64,000 nt of DNA from Lacinutrix neustonica (GCF_026625145.1 NZ_CP113088.1:1963501-2027500); one strand, 5' to 3'. Shown: positions 11,552 through 20,585, counted from the stretch's first letter. Program-made: numbers and translations. Notes: a model not told the origin generated them from the sequence alone.

Positions 11552-12713
11552 ATGAAAAAACAATTAATTTTAGGCTTAGCCTTAATAGCTACAGTATTTT
11601 CTTGTACTACAGACGATACTTCTGATATTATAATCAACACAACCACAAACAACACTACAGGTGGCGGTGGTTCAAACCCACAAACTATTTTCTTGTCGGG
11701 AACTTACACCGAAGATTTAACGCTAGACGCAAACAATACTTACAAAATTAATGGAGCGTTAATTATGGCCAGCGGCACCACATTATCAATACCTGGTTGT
11801 ATGACTATTGAAGCTTTAGCTTCGGAGCCAACGTATATGTAGCCATTTCTCAGGGTGCCAAAATTGTAGCCAACGGTACTGCCAATTGTCCTATTGTATT
11901 TACTTCAGATGCTTCAAACCCACAACCTGGAGATTGGGGAGGTTTAATTTTATTAGGAAAAGCACCTATAAACTCAGTAACCGGAACCGCTACTGCAACT
12001 TCAGAAATTGCTAACTTACCTTATGGTGGAAATATAGCTAATGACAATTACGGTGCTTTAAATTACGTAAGAGTAGAATATTCGGGGGTGCCGCTGACGG
12101 ACAATCAGAAAACAACGGCTTTTCATTCTACGGTGTTGGAAATGGTACGGCTGTAAATTATATTCAGGCTTACGCAGGAAAAGATGATGGTATCGAATTT
12201 TTTGGAGGCACGGTAAACGCGAGCTACATTTCAGTAATTCATGCTGAAGATGATTCTGTAGACTGGACAGAAGGCTATTCCGGAACTTTAAATGAAGTGT
12301 ACATCTCCAATAGAGCTACAGATGATAAAGCGATTGAAGCCGATGGTTACAATACCGATTTTAGCAATGCCTCAGGGATATTCTCTAAGCCAACGGTAAA
12401 CAACGTGACTATTATTGGAGAAGGCTCTGCTAACTCTGCAGAAGCAGTAAGATTAAGAGCTGGAACTCAAGGTATATTTAACAACATTATGATTACTGGC
12501 TATGCTGAAGGTTTTGATTTAGACGATTTAGACACAGGTAACGGGGTTGTAAGTGATGATTTACAAGTCACAGGAGTCACTTTTGTAGATGTTATATTAA
12601 ACATGAAAAACGACACTACAGTCACTTTTACAGACGCCGATTTTTACACAGCTGAAGGTACTGCAACGGGAACAGATTATGCTACTTGGGGAGCAGGCTG
12701 GACCATAGAATAG
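11552..12713 (+). CDS. beta-helix-like outer-membrane lipoprotein (two frameshifts)
   Basis: A 387-residue lipoprotein after repair. It has a lipobox (VFSC, Cys18), a short Thr/Asn/Gly-rich linker, and a body of repeated short beta-strand turns (for example VYVAISQGAKIVANG, GIEFFGGTVNASYISV) typical of right-handed parallel beta-helices. Lesions are at 11821 (TTCGGAG for TTCCGGAG, restoring ASGANVYVAIS) and 12081 (TTCGGGGG one base short, restoring VEYSGGAADGQSENNGF). The second also fits CCGGA on the other strand, or a G-run slip. It follows the TonB receptor in the same operon, so it may act as a substrate-capture partner as SusD does, although it is not SusD-like. A terminator follows at 12734. 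Confidence 0.78.
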
Positions 12714-12733
12714 TTTTAAAATGGTATAAATAA

Positions 12734-12766
12734 AAAAGCATCTTCGTGACGAAGATGCTTTTTTGT
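12734..12766. terminator. bidirectional rho-independent terminator
   Basis: The stem AAAGCATCTTCG / CGAAGATGCTTT has a 3-nt loop and flanking A and T runs. It ends the TonB receptor-lipoprotein operon and the convergent MORN-like gene. Confidence 0.9.
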
Positions 12767-12784
12767 TTTTTAATTTTCACTAAT

Positions 12785-13144
12785 TTAATTCCTAACAGCA
12801 ACTGGAGCTTTCACTTCCCATTCACTAATATTAGCAATCGCATTATTGTTATAATCTACTTCTTTAAGAGTGGTCTCGTTCCAAAAAAACCACTTGCCGA
12901 CTTTTTTACCATTATCATAATTTGCAGAAACTTGTTTCTTGCCTTCTGTGTCAAAACTAAGCCACTCTCCTTGTAATTTACCATCTGTAGTGTAAGCACC
13001 TGTTTGACTTACAACTCCATTGTCATGATAATAAACCACTTCAATTAAATTAGTGTCTTTATTAAGTTTTAAATCTCGCTCTTGCTGAGCATAAGATACC
13101 ACAGCAATTAAAAAGGCAATTGAAAATAAAATTGATTTCTTCAT
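12785..13144 (-). CDS. secreted MORN-repeat protein (YwqK-like), 119 aa
   Basis: The product has a signal peptide (MKKSILFSIAFLIAVVSYAQ) followed by two or three MORN-type repeats (YYHDNGVVSQTGAYTTDGKLQGEW, YDNGKKVGKWFFWNE). Such proteins are common in Flavobacteriaceae, are often labelled YwqK-family, and have no established function there. I place the start at 13144 because a perfect -7 element (TATATTTG, minus strand 13170-13177) would start the transcript near 13163, which excludes the in-frame ATG at 13162. It sits between the lipoprotein and porin genes on the opposite strand. Confidence 0.75.
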   Translation of the reverse strand: MKKSILFSIAFLIAVVSYAQQERDLKLNKDTNLIEVVYYHDNGVVSQTGAYTTDGKLQGEWLSFDTEGKKQVSANYDNGKKVGKWFFWNETTLKEVDYNNNAIANISEWEVKAPVAVRN

Positions 13145-13169
13145 AATTATGGGTTTTATCATTATATAT

Positions 13170-13177
13170 CAAATATA
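13170..13177 (-). promoter_or_regulatory. -7 promoter element of the MORN-like gene
   Basis: TATATTTG on the minus strand matches the Bacteroidota TAnnTTTG consensus exactly, 25 bp before the chosen ATG. It decides the start codon of that gene. Confidence 0.6.
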
Positions 13178-13186
13178 AATCTTAAT

Positions 13187-13258
13187 TAACATTTAAACAA
13201 CCATTTGGTAACATTAAATTAACATTGAAATCATAAAATCTTGATTATCAGTATTTTG
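13187..13258 (+). promoter_or_regulatory. six-unit 11-bp direct-repeat array (PhoB-type box, site B)
   Basis: Half-sites start at 13187 TAAC, 13198 CAAC, 13209 TAAC, 13220 TAAC, 13231 TCAT and 13242 TGAT, all in an exact 11-bp register. A TATTTTG element follows at 13252-13258. The spacing to this element differs from sites A, D and E, so the promoter here is less certain than the repeat array. Confidence 0.55.
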
Positions 13259-13283
13259 ATAATTAAAATTTAACATAGCGAAT

Positions 13284-13339
13284 TAATAATTTGGTAATAT
13301 TAAGGTTACAATAACATGACTCGAATACCGAGATATTTG
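13284..13339 (+). promoter_or_regulatory. 11-bp direct-repeat array plus -7 element (PhoB-type box, site C)
   Basis: Half-sites start at 13284 TAAT, 13295 TAAT, 13306 TTAC and 13317 TGAC. AGATATTTG follows at 13331-13339, with TTTG 19 bp after the last half-site. No gene starts downstream. Transcription would run about 100 bp into the terminator at 13418. CCGAGA at 13328 may itself be a miscalled CCAGA, so the spacing may be off by one. Confidence 0.5.
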
Positions 13340-13345
13340 TACTGT

Positions 13346-13447
13346 CTATAGACAAACAATTAGTATTTCATATAATCTATTAGTTTTTGTCGACTACATT
13401 ATTATGATTTCTAATGAGACTGCCCTAGGCCAAGGCAGTCTTTTTTT
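13346..13447 (+). ncRNA. candidate small RNA under site C control (~100 nt)
   Basis: Between the MORN-like gene and the porin gene there is no coding sequence. A promoter-like element (site C, ending 13339) is followed about 80 bp later by a strong terminator. The interval also holds a short palindrome (GTCTATAGAC, 13354-13363). The start is estimated at 6-7 nt after the -7 box. No known RNA family is recognised. The existence of the RNA is inferred from signals only. Confidence 0.45.
13418..13447 (+). terminator. rho-independent terminator with no upstream gene
   Basis: The stem GACTGCC (13418-13424) / GGCAGTC (13434-13440) has a 9-nt loop and is followed by seven T on the plus strand. The nearest plus-strand gene upstream ends at 12713 and has its own terminator, so this one belongs to a separate short transcript. 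Confidence 0.85.
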
Positions 13448-13467
13448 ATATGATTTAATTAAAAAAA

Positions 13468-13511
13468 TAATCATTAGGAAACATTGAGTTAACATTAGAG
13501 TCAGTTATTTG
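13468..13511 (+). promoter_or_regulatory. 11-bp direct-repeat array plus -7 element of the porin gene (site D)
   Basis: Half-sites start at 13468 TAAT, 13479 AAAC, 13490 TAAC and 13501 TCAG. TTATTTG follows at 13505-13511, with TTTG 18 bp after the 13490 half-site. The porin starts at 13537. The spacing equals that of sites A and E. Confidence 0.62.
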
Positions 13512-13536
13512 CGGCGACAAAAAACTATAGATTACA

Positions 13537-14766
13537 ATGAAACTTAAATTTACACTTACAGCATTTTTGCTTTGCGCCTACTTGTCTATAAATGCACAAG
13601 AAATTAGCGATACGTCTTTCGGGAAGGGTTTACTAAACTTCACAGCTAAAGACAGTTCTTTTAGTATCAAATTCGCACCTCGTTTTCAAGTGCGCTCAGA
13701 GTCTTCATGGAATCATGACGGCAATCAATATGGCAGCCCGAACACGGCTTTATTGTGCGTCGTGCGCGCTTAAAATTTGATGGATTTGCATACAGTCCGA
13801 AATTAAAATACAAACTAGAATTGGGCTTATCAAACAGAGATGTCTCTCGGAGCCAATGATTTTAATAGAGACACGCCTAATATCATTCTTGATGCCGTGA
13901 TCATGTGGCACTTTGCAGAAAATTTCGAACTTTGGGCAGGACAAACTAAGTTGCCTGGAAACGTGGAGCGCGTCGTGTCTTCTGCCAATCTTCAATTAAT
14001 AGATCGTTCGTTATTAAACAGTCGTTTTAATATAGACCGCGATTTAGGGATACAATTACGTCATAAAGCACAATTAGGCAACCACTTTTTAATGCGTGAA
14101 AAATTAGCGCTTTCTCAAGGTGAAGGACGTAATGTTTCTGAAGGTAACAAAGGAGGATTGCAATACACCGGTCGCTTAGAGCTTCTACCATTTGGGGAAT
14201 TTCAATCCAAAGGAGATTATGTTCAAGCCGATTTAAAACGCGAAGCAACACCAAAATTAATGTTAGGTGCTACTTACAACTTTAATCAGGATGCGGTTCG
14301 AGAACGCAGTGGTTTAGGAGATTATATGTTTAACGACGAGGGCACTTCTTTGTATGAAACAGATGTTGAAACGATTTTTGTTGATGCCATGTTTAAATAC
14401 CGAGGCCTCTCTTTTATGGGAGAATATGCTATACGCAATGCAGAAAACCCATTTGCCACCAATTCAGACGGAACCTTTGCAACAGATTCTAATGGGGATT
14501 TAACTGGAGGTACTGTTTTAACTGGTAATGCACTCAACCTTCAAATGGGGTATTTATTTAAAAGCAATTATGAAGTTGCAGGACGTTTTACCGTCGTAAA
14601 TTATGATGCTTTTACTGGAAGCCTTTCACAAGAACAATATACTTTAGGAGGTTCTAAGTATCTTGTGGGACACAAATTAAAGGTACAAAGTGACTTAAGT
14701 TATACGACTGTTGATGGTAACGAAGATAATATTACCTTTAGACTTGGATTTGACATTCATTTTTAA
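13537..14766 (+). CDS. OprO/OprP-type (phosphate-selective porin family) outer-membrane porin (two frameshifts)
   Basis: A 409-residue beta-barrel after repair. It has a signal peptide (ending SINAQ) and the conserved N-terminal barrel sequence FIVRRARLKFDG of the porin O/P family, and ends in a terminal aromatic strand (LGFDIHF). Lesions are at 13738-13741 (CCGA for CCGGA, restoring SPEHGFIVRRARL) and 13845-13850 (TCTCGG for TCTGG, restoring NRDVSGANDFNRD). It is followed after 79 bp by PiT and preceded by the site D array, which fits phosphate uptake across the outer membrane. Family members are not all phosphate-specific. Confidence 0.87.
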
Positions 14767-14778
14767 AAATTTAAAAGA

Positions 14779-14822
14779 TAACATTGAGGTAACACAACAC
14801 TCGAAAACACTCGAGATATTTG
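14779..14822 (+). promoter_or_regulatory. 11-bp direct repeats plus -7 element of the PiT gene (site E)
   Basis: TAAC at 14779 and 14790, then TCGA at 14801, lie in 11-bp register. TATTTG follows at 14817-14822, with TTTG 18 bp after the 14801 unit. The PiT ATG follows at 14846. Confidence 0.62.
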
Positions 14823-14845
14823 CAAACTTATTTTAATTAAAAATT

Positions 14846-17121
14846 ATGGATAATATTTATTTATTTATGTTGATTGCCATCACCATTTTAGCTGTTGCTG
14901 ATATTGTTGTTGGTGTTAGTAATGATGCGATTAACTTCTTAAATTCAGCGATAGGCTCTAAGGCCATTTCTATGCGTACTATAATGATAGTTGCTAGTTT
15001 AGGTATTTTTATTGGAGCCGTGTTTTCTAGCGGTATGATGGAAGTCGCACGTAAAGGTATTTTTGTGCCTGGACAATTCTATTTTGATGAAATCATGTAC
15101 ATTTTTATGGCCGTCATGATAACTGATATTTTACTTCTAGATTTCTTTAACACTCTAGGTTTACCAACCTCAACAACGGTTTCTATTGTATTCAATTTAT
15201 TGGGAGCTGCAGTGGTTATGTCTTTAATAAAAATAAGTGGCTCTGATGAACATTCTATTGCAGATTTAGGAAACTATATTAACACCTCTAAAGCCATAGA
15301 AATTATTTCCGGCATTCTCATGTCTGTATTTATAGCCTTTACAATAGGAGCTTTGGTACAATGGGTATCCCGCTTAGTATTTACATTCCACTACGAAAAT
15401 AAAATTAAAAATTTTGGAGCGCTTTTTGGCGGCTTTGCTTTAGCAGCCATTACGTATTTCATCTTTTTAAAAGGTTTAAAAGGCACACCTTACTACAAGG
15501 ATATGCAAGGCCTTATTGAAGGTAAAGAAGCCATTATATTAATTGGTAGTTTTGTGTTACGGACTTTGTTTTCTTTTGCCTTTCAAAAAATCACAAATAA
15601 AAGTATTTTAATAATTGTTATCGCAGTTGGAACTTTCGGCTTAGCATTGGCCTTCTCTCGGAAATGATTTAGTGAACTTTATTGGTGTCCCAATGGCCGC
15701 TTATCATTCTTATGAAGCTTGGGTGGTTTCCGGAACAGCAGCCGGAGAATTTTCAATGGGTGTGCTTTCAAAAAAAGTACCGGCAGAACCATTATTATTA
15801 TTTATCTCTCGGAGGCATTATGGTATTAACCTTATGGTTCTCTAAGAAAGCTAAAACGGTTGCCGAAACAGAGATTAAACTTTCGAGTCAAGGCGATACC
15901 AGTGAGAAATTCGAACCTAATGCACTATCAAGAGCTGTGGTAAAAGGAACTTCTTTTTTATCTATTGCTATAGACTCTATAGTTCCAAAAACCATTCAAG
16001 ATAAGATTAGCTTGAGTTTTGAAAAACCAACGGAATCTTCAAGCAAAGCAGCTAGAGCCGATGCTCCCGCGTTTGATATGATTAGAGCCTCTGTAAACTT
16101 AATGGTTGCAGGAGTTTTAATTGCAATAGCGACCTCAATGAAATTGCCTTTATCCACGACTTACGTGACCTTTATGGTTGCTATGGGAACCTCTTTTGCT
16201 GATCGCGCTTGGGGTAGAGAAAGTGCTGTTTACAGAGTGGCAGGAGTTTTAAATGTTATTGGAGGATGGTTTGGTACTGCCATTGGTGCTTTTGTCGCAT
16301 CGGGAATCGTGGTGTTCTTGATTAATTGGAATCCTATGGTGATGACACCGATTTTATTATTGGTAACAGTGATTTTATTATATAGAAATTATTCTTCACA
16401 CAAAAAAAGCACCAATAAAACTATTGAAGAAGACAGTTTAACAACCTCAGATATCAGTTCTGTGCAAGGGGTGATTCATGAGAGTGCTAAAAACATCTCA
16501 AGCGTGGTTAAACGAGGTAATAAAATTTACACGAATGCAATAAAAGGACTTGCTAAGCAGGATTCGTCATTATTAAAAAAGAATAAGAAACAAGTTAAAA
16601 AATTAGCAGATGAAGTGGATAGTCTGCGTGATAACATTTTCTATTTTATAAAAAACTTAGATGAGTCAAGTGTTAGTGCAAGTAGCTTCTATATTAATAT
16701 ATTAGGGTATTTACAGGACATGACACAGTCTTTAGAATACATTTCTAAAACCAGTCATAAGCACATAAATAACAACCATAAAAATCTTAAATTTAGTCAG
16801 GTTAAAGAGCTAAAAGAAGTAGATGATGCCGTAGAATTGTTATTTGTTGATATTAAAGGCGCATTTGACTCTAGATCTTTTGAGCAAATTGGAGCCATCT
16901 TAAATAGCAAAAAAGAAGTGTTTGATCTAGTAACTTCTAAAATTTCGAAGCAAGTCGCACGTACACGTAGTGAAGAGTCTAGTCCAAAAAACACGACGCT
17001 TTATTTTAGCTTGTTATTAGAGACTAAAGATTTATTAACAGCGACCATGAATTTATTACAAGAATATCATGATGCTCATGACAGTTCAGTTGCTCCCGCA
17101 ACTATTACTACTGAGGATTAA
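14846..17121 (+). CDS. PiT-family inorganic phosphate transporter with C-terminal PhoU-like tail (two frameshifts)
   Basis: A 757-residue inner-membrane phosphate permease after repair. Both PiT signature repeats are visible: GVSNDAINFLNSAIGSKAI near residue 22 and SGNDLVNFIGVPMAAY near residue 270, plus LPLSTTYVTFMVAMG later. About 240 C-terminal residues after the last membrane segment are charged helices resembling a DUF47/PhoU-like domain. Lesions are at 15656-15661 and 15807-15812, both TCTCGG for TCTGG, restoring AFSGNDLVN and LLLFISGGIMVL. It lies directly after the porin and has its own site E box. Low-affinity Pi uptake driven by the ion gradient is the family role. Confidence 0.93.
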
Positions 17122-17137
17122 ACGTCCATATAACGAT

Positions 17138-17170
17138 AGAAAAGCCACCATGATTATGGTGGCTTTTTTT
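17138..17170. terminator. bidirectional rho-independent terminator
   Basis: The stem AAAGCCACCA / TGGTGGCTTT has a 6-nt loop and a T-run. It lies between the convergent PiT and chromate-transporter genes. Confidence 0.9.
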
Positions 17171-17172
17171 AT

Positions 17173-18299
17173 TTAAAAAAAGCGAACCAGGACAAAACCT
17201 AAAACAGCCCCCATAATGATATTCCAAATGGGACTTAATTTTGTTCCAAAGGTTAAGTAGCTGGCTATAACAGCAATGGTAATGGATTTCCAATCTATTA
17301 AGGTTTTCTGTGCCATAACAAGAAGCACGGCAAGCATGACAGCTACAGCCGCAACATTAACGCTATCCAAAAAATAACGTAATATTTTAGAGTTTTGCAT
17401 TCTAGGAATTAAAGGATTAAGTAATAAAACAAATAAAAAAGAGGGTAGAAAAATACCAACTGTTGCTGCTAAGGCTCCAGGAAAACCGGACAATTGATAG
17501 CCTATAAATGTGGACGTAGACAATACGGGTCCCGGAGTAAATTGGCCAACCGCGATGGCATCTATAAGTTCCACCCTGCTGAGCCAGCCTTTGCTCACCA
17601 ATTCGGCATCTAAATAAGCAAACAACACATAACCGCTTCCATATAAGATGGCCCCTACTTTTAGAAAGGTAAAGAAAACCTGTAGTGTCTCTATTTTAAA
17701 CAGCGACACACCGAGAGTTAGAAACATCGTAAAAGGCAAAAAACTATACAAATGCCCTTGGCGCCTCTCTTTAATATAAAAATAGCCCATACCTAAAACG
17801 CCAGCAGCTAACAAAGCTATAATTTCACTAACACCAAACAGGCTCACAGTTAAAACGAGGGTTCCTAATATAGCTAACTCCATAGTTTTAATCGCTTTTG
17901 TGCCCAGTTTATAAACGGCAGAAGCGATAATGGCTAATACCGCTGGTTTGACACCAAAAATAAAAGGCGTTACTTCGGTAAATGCCCATAGGCCACATAC
18001 AAATAAGCTAAAAGCGCTGTAATGAAAATGGCAGGAAAAATAAAGGCAATACCCGCAACAAAAAGACCCTTTTTTCCAGCACGCTCATAGCCACAATGCA
18101 TCGTCATTTCTGTTGAATTGGGACCTGGTATCAAGTTTGTTGCTCCAACAAGGTCTAAGAACGTGTCCCTTGTCATCCATTGTCTTTTGGTTACCACTTC
18201 CTGTTCCATCATCGCAATGTGTGCCGCTGGACCACCAAAAGCAAAACAGCCTAATTTAAAGAACACCAAAGCGACGTCTTTTAGTTTATTATTATTCAT
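17173..18299 (-). CDS. chromate transporter (CHR) family protein (frameshifted at 17974)
   Basis: A 375-residue inner-membrane protein after repair, with two CHR halves: FAFGGPAAHIAMM...NLIPGPNSTEM in the first and GSGYVLFAYL...GQFTPGPVLSTS in the second. One -1 lesion (TTCGG at 17974-17978, that is CCGA for CCGGA on the coding strand) restores GHLPEVTPFIFGVKPAVLAI. The family includes chromate efflux proteins, but many members have unknown substrates. It is divergent from the OmpA lipoprotein gene. Confidence 0.9.
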
Positions 18300-18423
18300 T
18301 TCACTTGTCGTTTCAAAAATTGAAGATAATTAATCATAATGTTAAAATTATTGTAAAATTCAATATTCAAACGTCTGTAGCAGGATTAGGTGCGTATCTA
18401 ATACAAACACTATAAACTTAATT

Positions 18424-19302
18424 ATGACTATTAAAAAAATCTCAATTGCATTATTCGCAATCATTACAATGGCGAGCTGTGTTTCAAAGAAGAAATACGT
18501 AGCTCTAGAACAAGAAAAAGGTGAAGTCGTTAGTGAACTTACCAAAACGAAAGTTGAAAAAGAAGAGTTAGAAGAGAAATTTGCTCAAATTGAAGCACGT
18601 GTTGAACAGTACAATTCTAAAATAAATACCTTAACCGATGAGGTGGGGTCTTTAACTGCAGAAAACGATATTAAGTTTGATGCTGTTGGTAATGCTGCTG
18701 TCATTTCAAATGCGACGAAGCGCAAAATGCGTGAAACGCTTAAGCAAGTGGATCCTTCTTTATTAAGTGAGGCAACAACGCTTAAAGACTCTATGAATTT
18801 GGCTGTGTCGTATAATTTAAAGAAATCGATGGACACGTCTACCTTAGATGAAAGCGACGATATTGCGATCAATATTGATGAAACGGTGGTGATGATATCC
18901 ATTTCAGACAAGATGCTTTTTAATAGTGGTAGTTACCGCATTAGTAATAAAGCCGATAACATCTTACAAAAATTAGCAGACGTTATCAATTCTGAACCGT
19001 CGATAGAAGTGATGGTTGAGGGGCATACAGATAGTAGAACGATTAATACAGAAAAGGTAACCGATAACTGGGATCTAAGTGTATTAAGAGCGACTTCTGT
19101 GGTACGAAAGCTACAAGACCGTTATAATGTTGACCCAGCAAAATTAATTGCTGCTGGACGTAGTAGCTACCAACCGCTTACCGATAACGACACGCGTGAT
19201 GGGCGTTCAAAAAATAGAAGAACACGCATTGTTATCTTACCAAACATTAACAAGTTTTTTGCTTTGATGGATAATCAAGAAGGCGTTTCTACGGTTGATT
19301 AA
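18424..19302 (+). CDS. OmpA-family peptidoglycan-binding lipoprotein
   Basis: A 292-residue lipoprotein with a lipobox near residue 19 (TMASC) and a coiled coil at about residues 25-75 (EQEKGEVVSELTKTK...). A C-terminal OmpA domain (VMVEGHTDSR, WDLSVLRATSVVRKL, GRSSYQPLTDNDTRDGRSKNRRTRI) carries the Asp and Arg residues that bind diaminopimelate. It is intact and uninterrupted, anchors the outer membrane to peptidoglycan, and is followed by a strong terminator. Confidence 0.92.
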   Translation: MTIKKISIALFAIITMASCVSKKKYVALEQEKGEVVSELTKTKVEKEELEEKFAQIEARVEQYNSKINTLTDEVGSLTAENDIKFDAVGNAAVISNATKRKMRETLKQVDPSLLSEATTLKDSMNLAVSYNLKKSMDTSTLDESDDIAINIDETVVMISISDKMLFNSGSYRISNKADNILQKLADVINSEPSIEVMVEGHTDSRTINTEKVTDNWDLSVLRATSVVRKLQDRYNVDPAKLIAAGRSSYQPLTDNDTRDGRSKNRRTRIVILPNINKFFALMDNQEGVSTVD

Positions 19303-19323
19303 CAACTAAACCGAATGAAATAA

Positions 19324-19356
19324 TAAAAAAAGCATCCGTATTACGGATGCTTTTTT
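19324..19356. terminator. bidirectional rho-independent terminator
   Basis: The stem AAAGCATCCGTA / TACGGATGCTTT is nearly loop-free and has long A and T runs. It separates the convergent OmpA and unknown genes. Confidence 0.9.
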
Positions 19357-19360
19357 GGTT

Positions 19361-20311
19361 TTAAGCTACTTCATTATAATAGGAAAATCCAAAATCTAAT
19401 ATTTCCTTAATTAAAACAACCCCAATCATTTTCATAGACTCATAAGTTGCTTCTCCATTAATAATATCAAGACGCTTTGAAACATCAACATTAGCTCTCA
19501 TGCATGCCTTGTCTTTGATGTAAAATGTTTTTGAAGCCCCATTGTGATTAACTTCAAAAGAAATTTCATCAACTTCATATTGATTCATAAAGCGAATTTT
19601 TTCACTTTTATTTATTTTAGAAAAAAATAGATCATACAGCTCTTTTTTAAACAAACTGTTTTCTGTTTTGCTTTTGAATTTAATTTCTCTAACATCTTGA
19701 TCATCCGATTTTAAATTTACATTTTTCCAAAGACTTAACTGAATATCAGAGGAAAGTCTATAATTGATCAACCTAACTTTTTTTAGTTTTCCATTTTCAA
19801 CCATATTGGATAAATAGTTGAAATTTAGACCAGGTGTCATTACAACTCTGTAATCTTGATATCCCAATTCTTTAAGAAACTTCTGAAGCTGCCTTTCAAA
19901 TATCACCTTAACTCCATGTTTAGGTTTGTTTTCATAAACTACATATCCATATTTTGAATTTTTAGGAACATAAAAAAGAGAGAACACTTTTCTACTCTGA
20001 AACTCTGTCTTATTAACGGGATAGTTTAACTTATTTTGTTCACTGCGTATTTCTAAATTTTCTCCAGTATAACCGGAATCTATATGAGATATTAATAGCC
20101 TTTCATTTATTTGATAGTCAATATTTGAACTTATCGAAAATGTTCTTTTATTCCCTTTACTATCAAAATAGTCTACCTTATTTTCTCTCAGAGATTCATA
20201 GAATTGATTACATACCTCTAAAAAATCCTTTTCTCCATTAAAATAATTTAATACTTGGTCTTCATTGTCTTTATTAATGAGTGTAACTCTGTAAATAGTG
20301 TAATTAATCAT
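19361..20311 (-). CDS. uncharacterised cytosolic protein (316 aa)
   Basis: I do not recognise a family. The protein is hydrophilic, Lys/Asn-rich and has no signal peptide or membrane segment. The centre contains KVIFERQLQKFLKELGYQDY and the C-terminus has a predicted helix MKMIGVVLIKEILDFGF. It is a single gene with terminators or long non-coding sequence on both sides and strong AT bias. Such isolated genes are often variable or acquired in Flavobacteriaceae. A defence or stress role would be speculation. An inverted repeat at 20329-20356 lies in its leader. Confidence 0.7.
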   Translation of the reverse strand: MINYTIYRVTLINKDNEDQVLNYFNGEKDFLEVCNQFYESLRENKVDYFDSKGNKRTFSISSNIDYQINERLLISHIDSGYTGENLEIRSEQNKLNYPVNKTEFQSRKVFSLFYVPKNSKYGYVVYENKPKHGVKVIFERQLQKFLKELGYQDYRVVMTPGLNFNYLSNMVENGKLKKVRLINYRLSSDIQLSLWKNVNLKSDDQDVREIKFKSKTENSLFKKELYDLFFSKINKSEKIRFMNQYEVDEISFEVNHNGASKTFYIKDKACMRANVDVSKRLDIINGEATYESMKMIGVVLIKEILDFGFSYYNEVA

Positions 20312-20328
20312 TTTATTTAATTATTAAA

Positions 20329-20356
20329 TTCTAGTTGTTAACAACAATAACTAGAA
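20329..20356 (-). promoter_or_regulatory. inverted repeat in the leader of the unknown gene
   Basis: Arms TTCTAGTT (20329-20336) and AACTAGAA (20349-20356), each 8 bp, are separated by 12 bp, 18 bp before the ATG at 20311. A weak -7-like element (ATTATTTG, minus strand) lies just upstream near 20363-20370. The repeat could be an operator or an RNA hairpin near the ribosome binding region. Confidence 0.4.
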
Positions 20357-20471
20357 TGGTTAACAAATAATTCATCTCATAAACACCTTAACTATAGGCC
20401 TTAAGAGACAAATCCTTTTAAATGAAAATATTTAACTTGGCAAGAAGATTGAAATTTTGTTTCTTTGAAGA

Positions 20472-20585
20472 AATAAGTAAGAGGTTATTAACCTCGTTTT
20501 TATTTTTAATTACAAAATAGGCCTAGGAACCAAACTTGTAAACAAAAAAGCCAAGAGGGATATTTCTAAATGTCCCTTTTTTTTG
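20472..20585 (+). ncRNA. candidate small RNA in the 525-bp gap before nrdA
   Basis: The 20312-20836 gap holds no gene. On the plus strand a TTG at 20438, 21 bp before TTTCTTTG (20459-20466), could be a promoter. It is followed by hairpin GAGGTT/AACCTC (20481-20495) with a T-rich tail, then a 9-bp stem at 20556-20577 with eight T. The two stacked hairpins with no open frame suggest a short structured RNA. No known family is recognised. Confidence 0.35.
20552..20585 (+). terminator. rho-independent terminator of the candidate RNA
   Basis: The stem AGGGATATT / AATGTCCCT (one G-T pair) is followed by a T-run at 20577-20584. Confidence 0.65.

Noticed and set aside
13328..13333. CCGAGA in the site C promoter as another lesion
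   Set aside because: No reading frame tests it, and the neighbouring site E has a genuine TCGAGA at the same place. It remains possible but cannot be decided.
20329..20370. TAAC words near 20339-20364 as another PhoB-like array
   Set aside because: The spacing is 9 and 13 bp, not in a continuous 11-bp register, and the inverted repeat explains them better.
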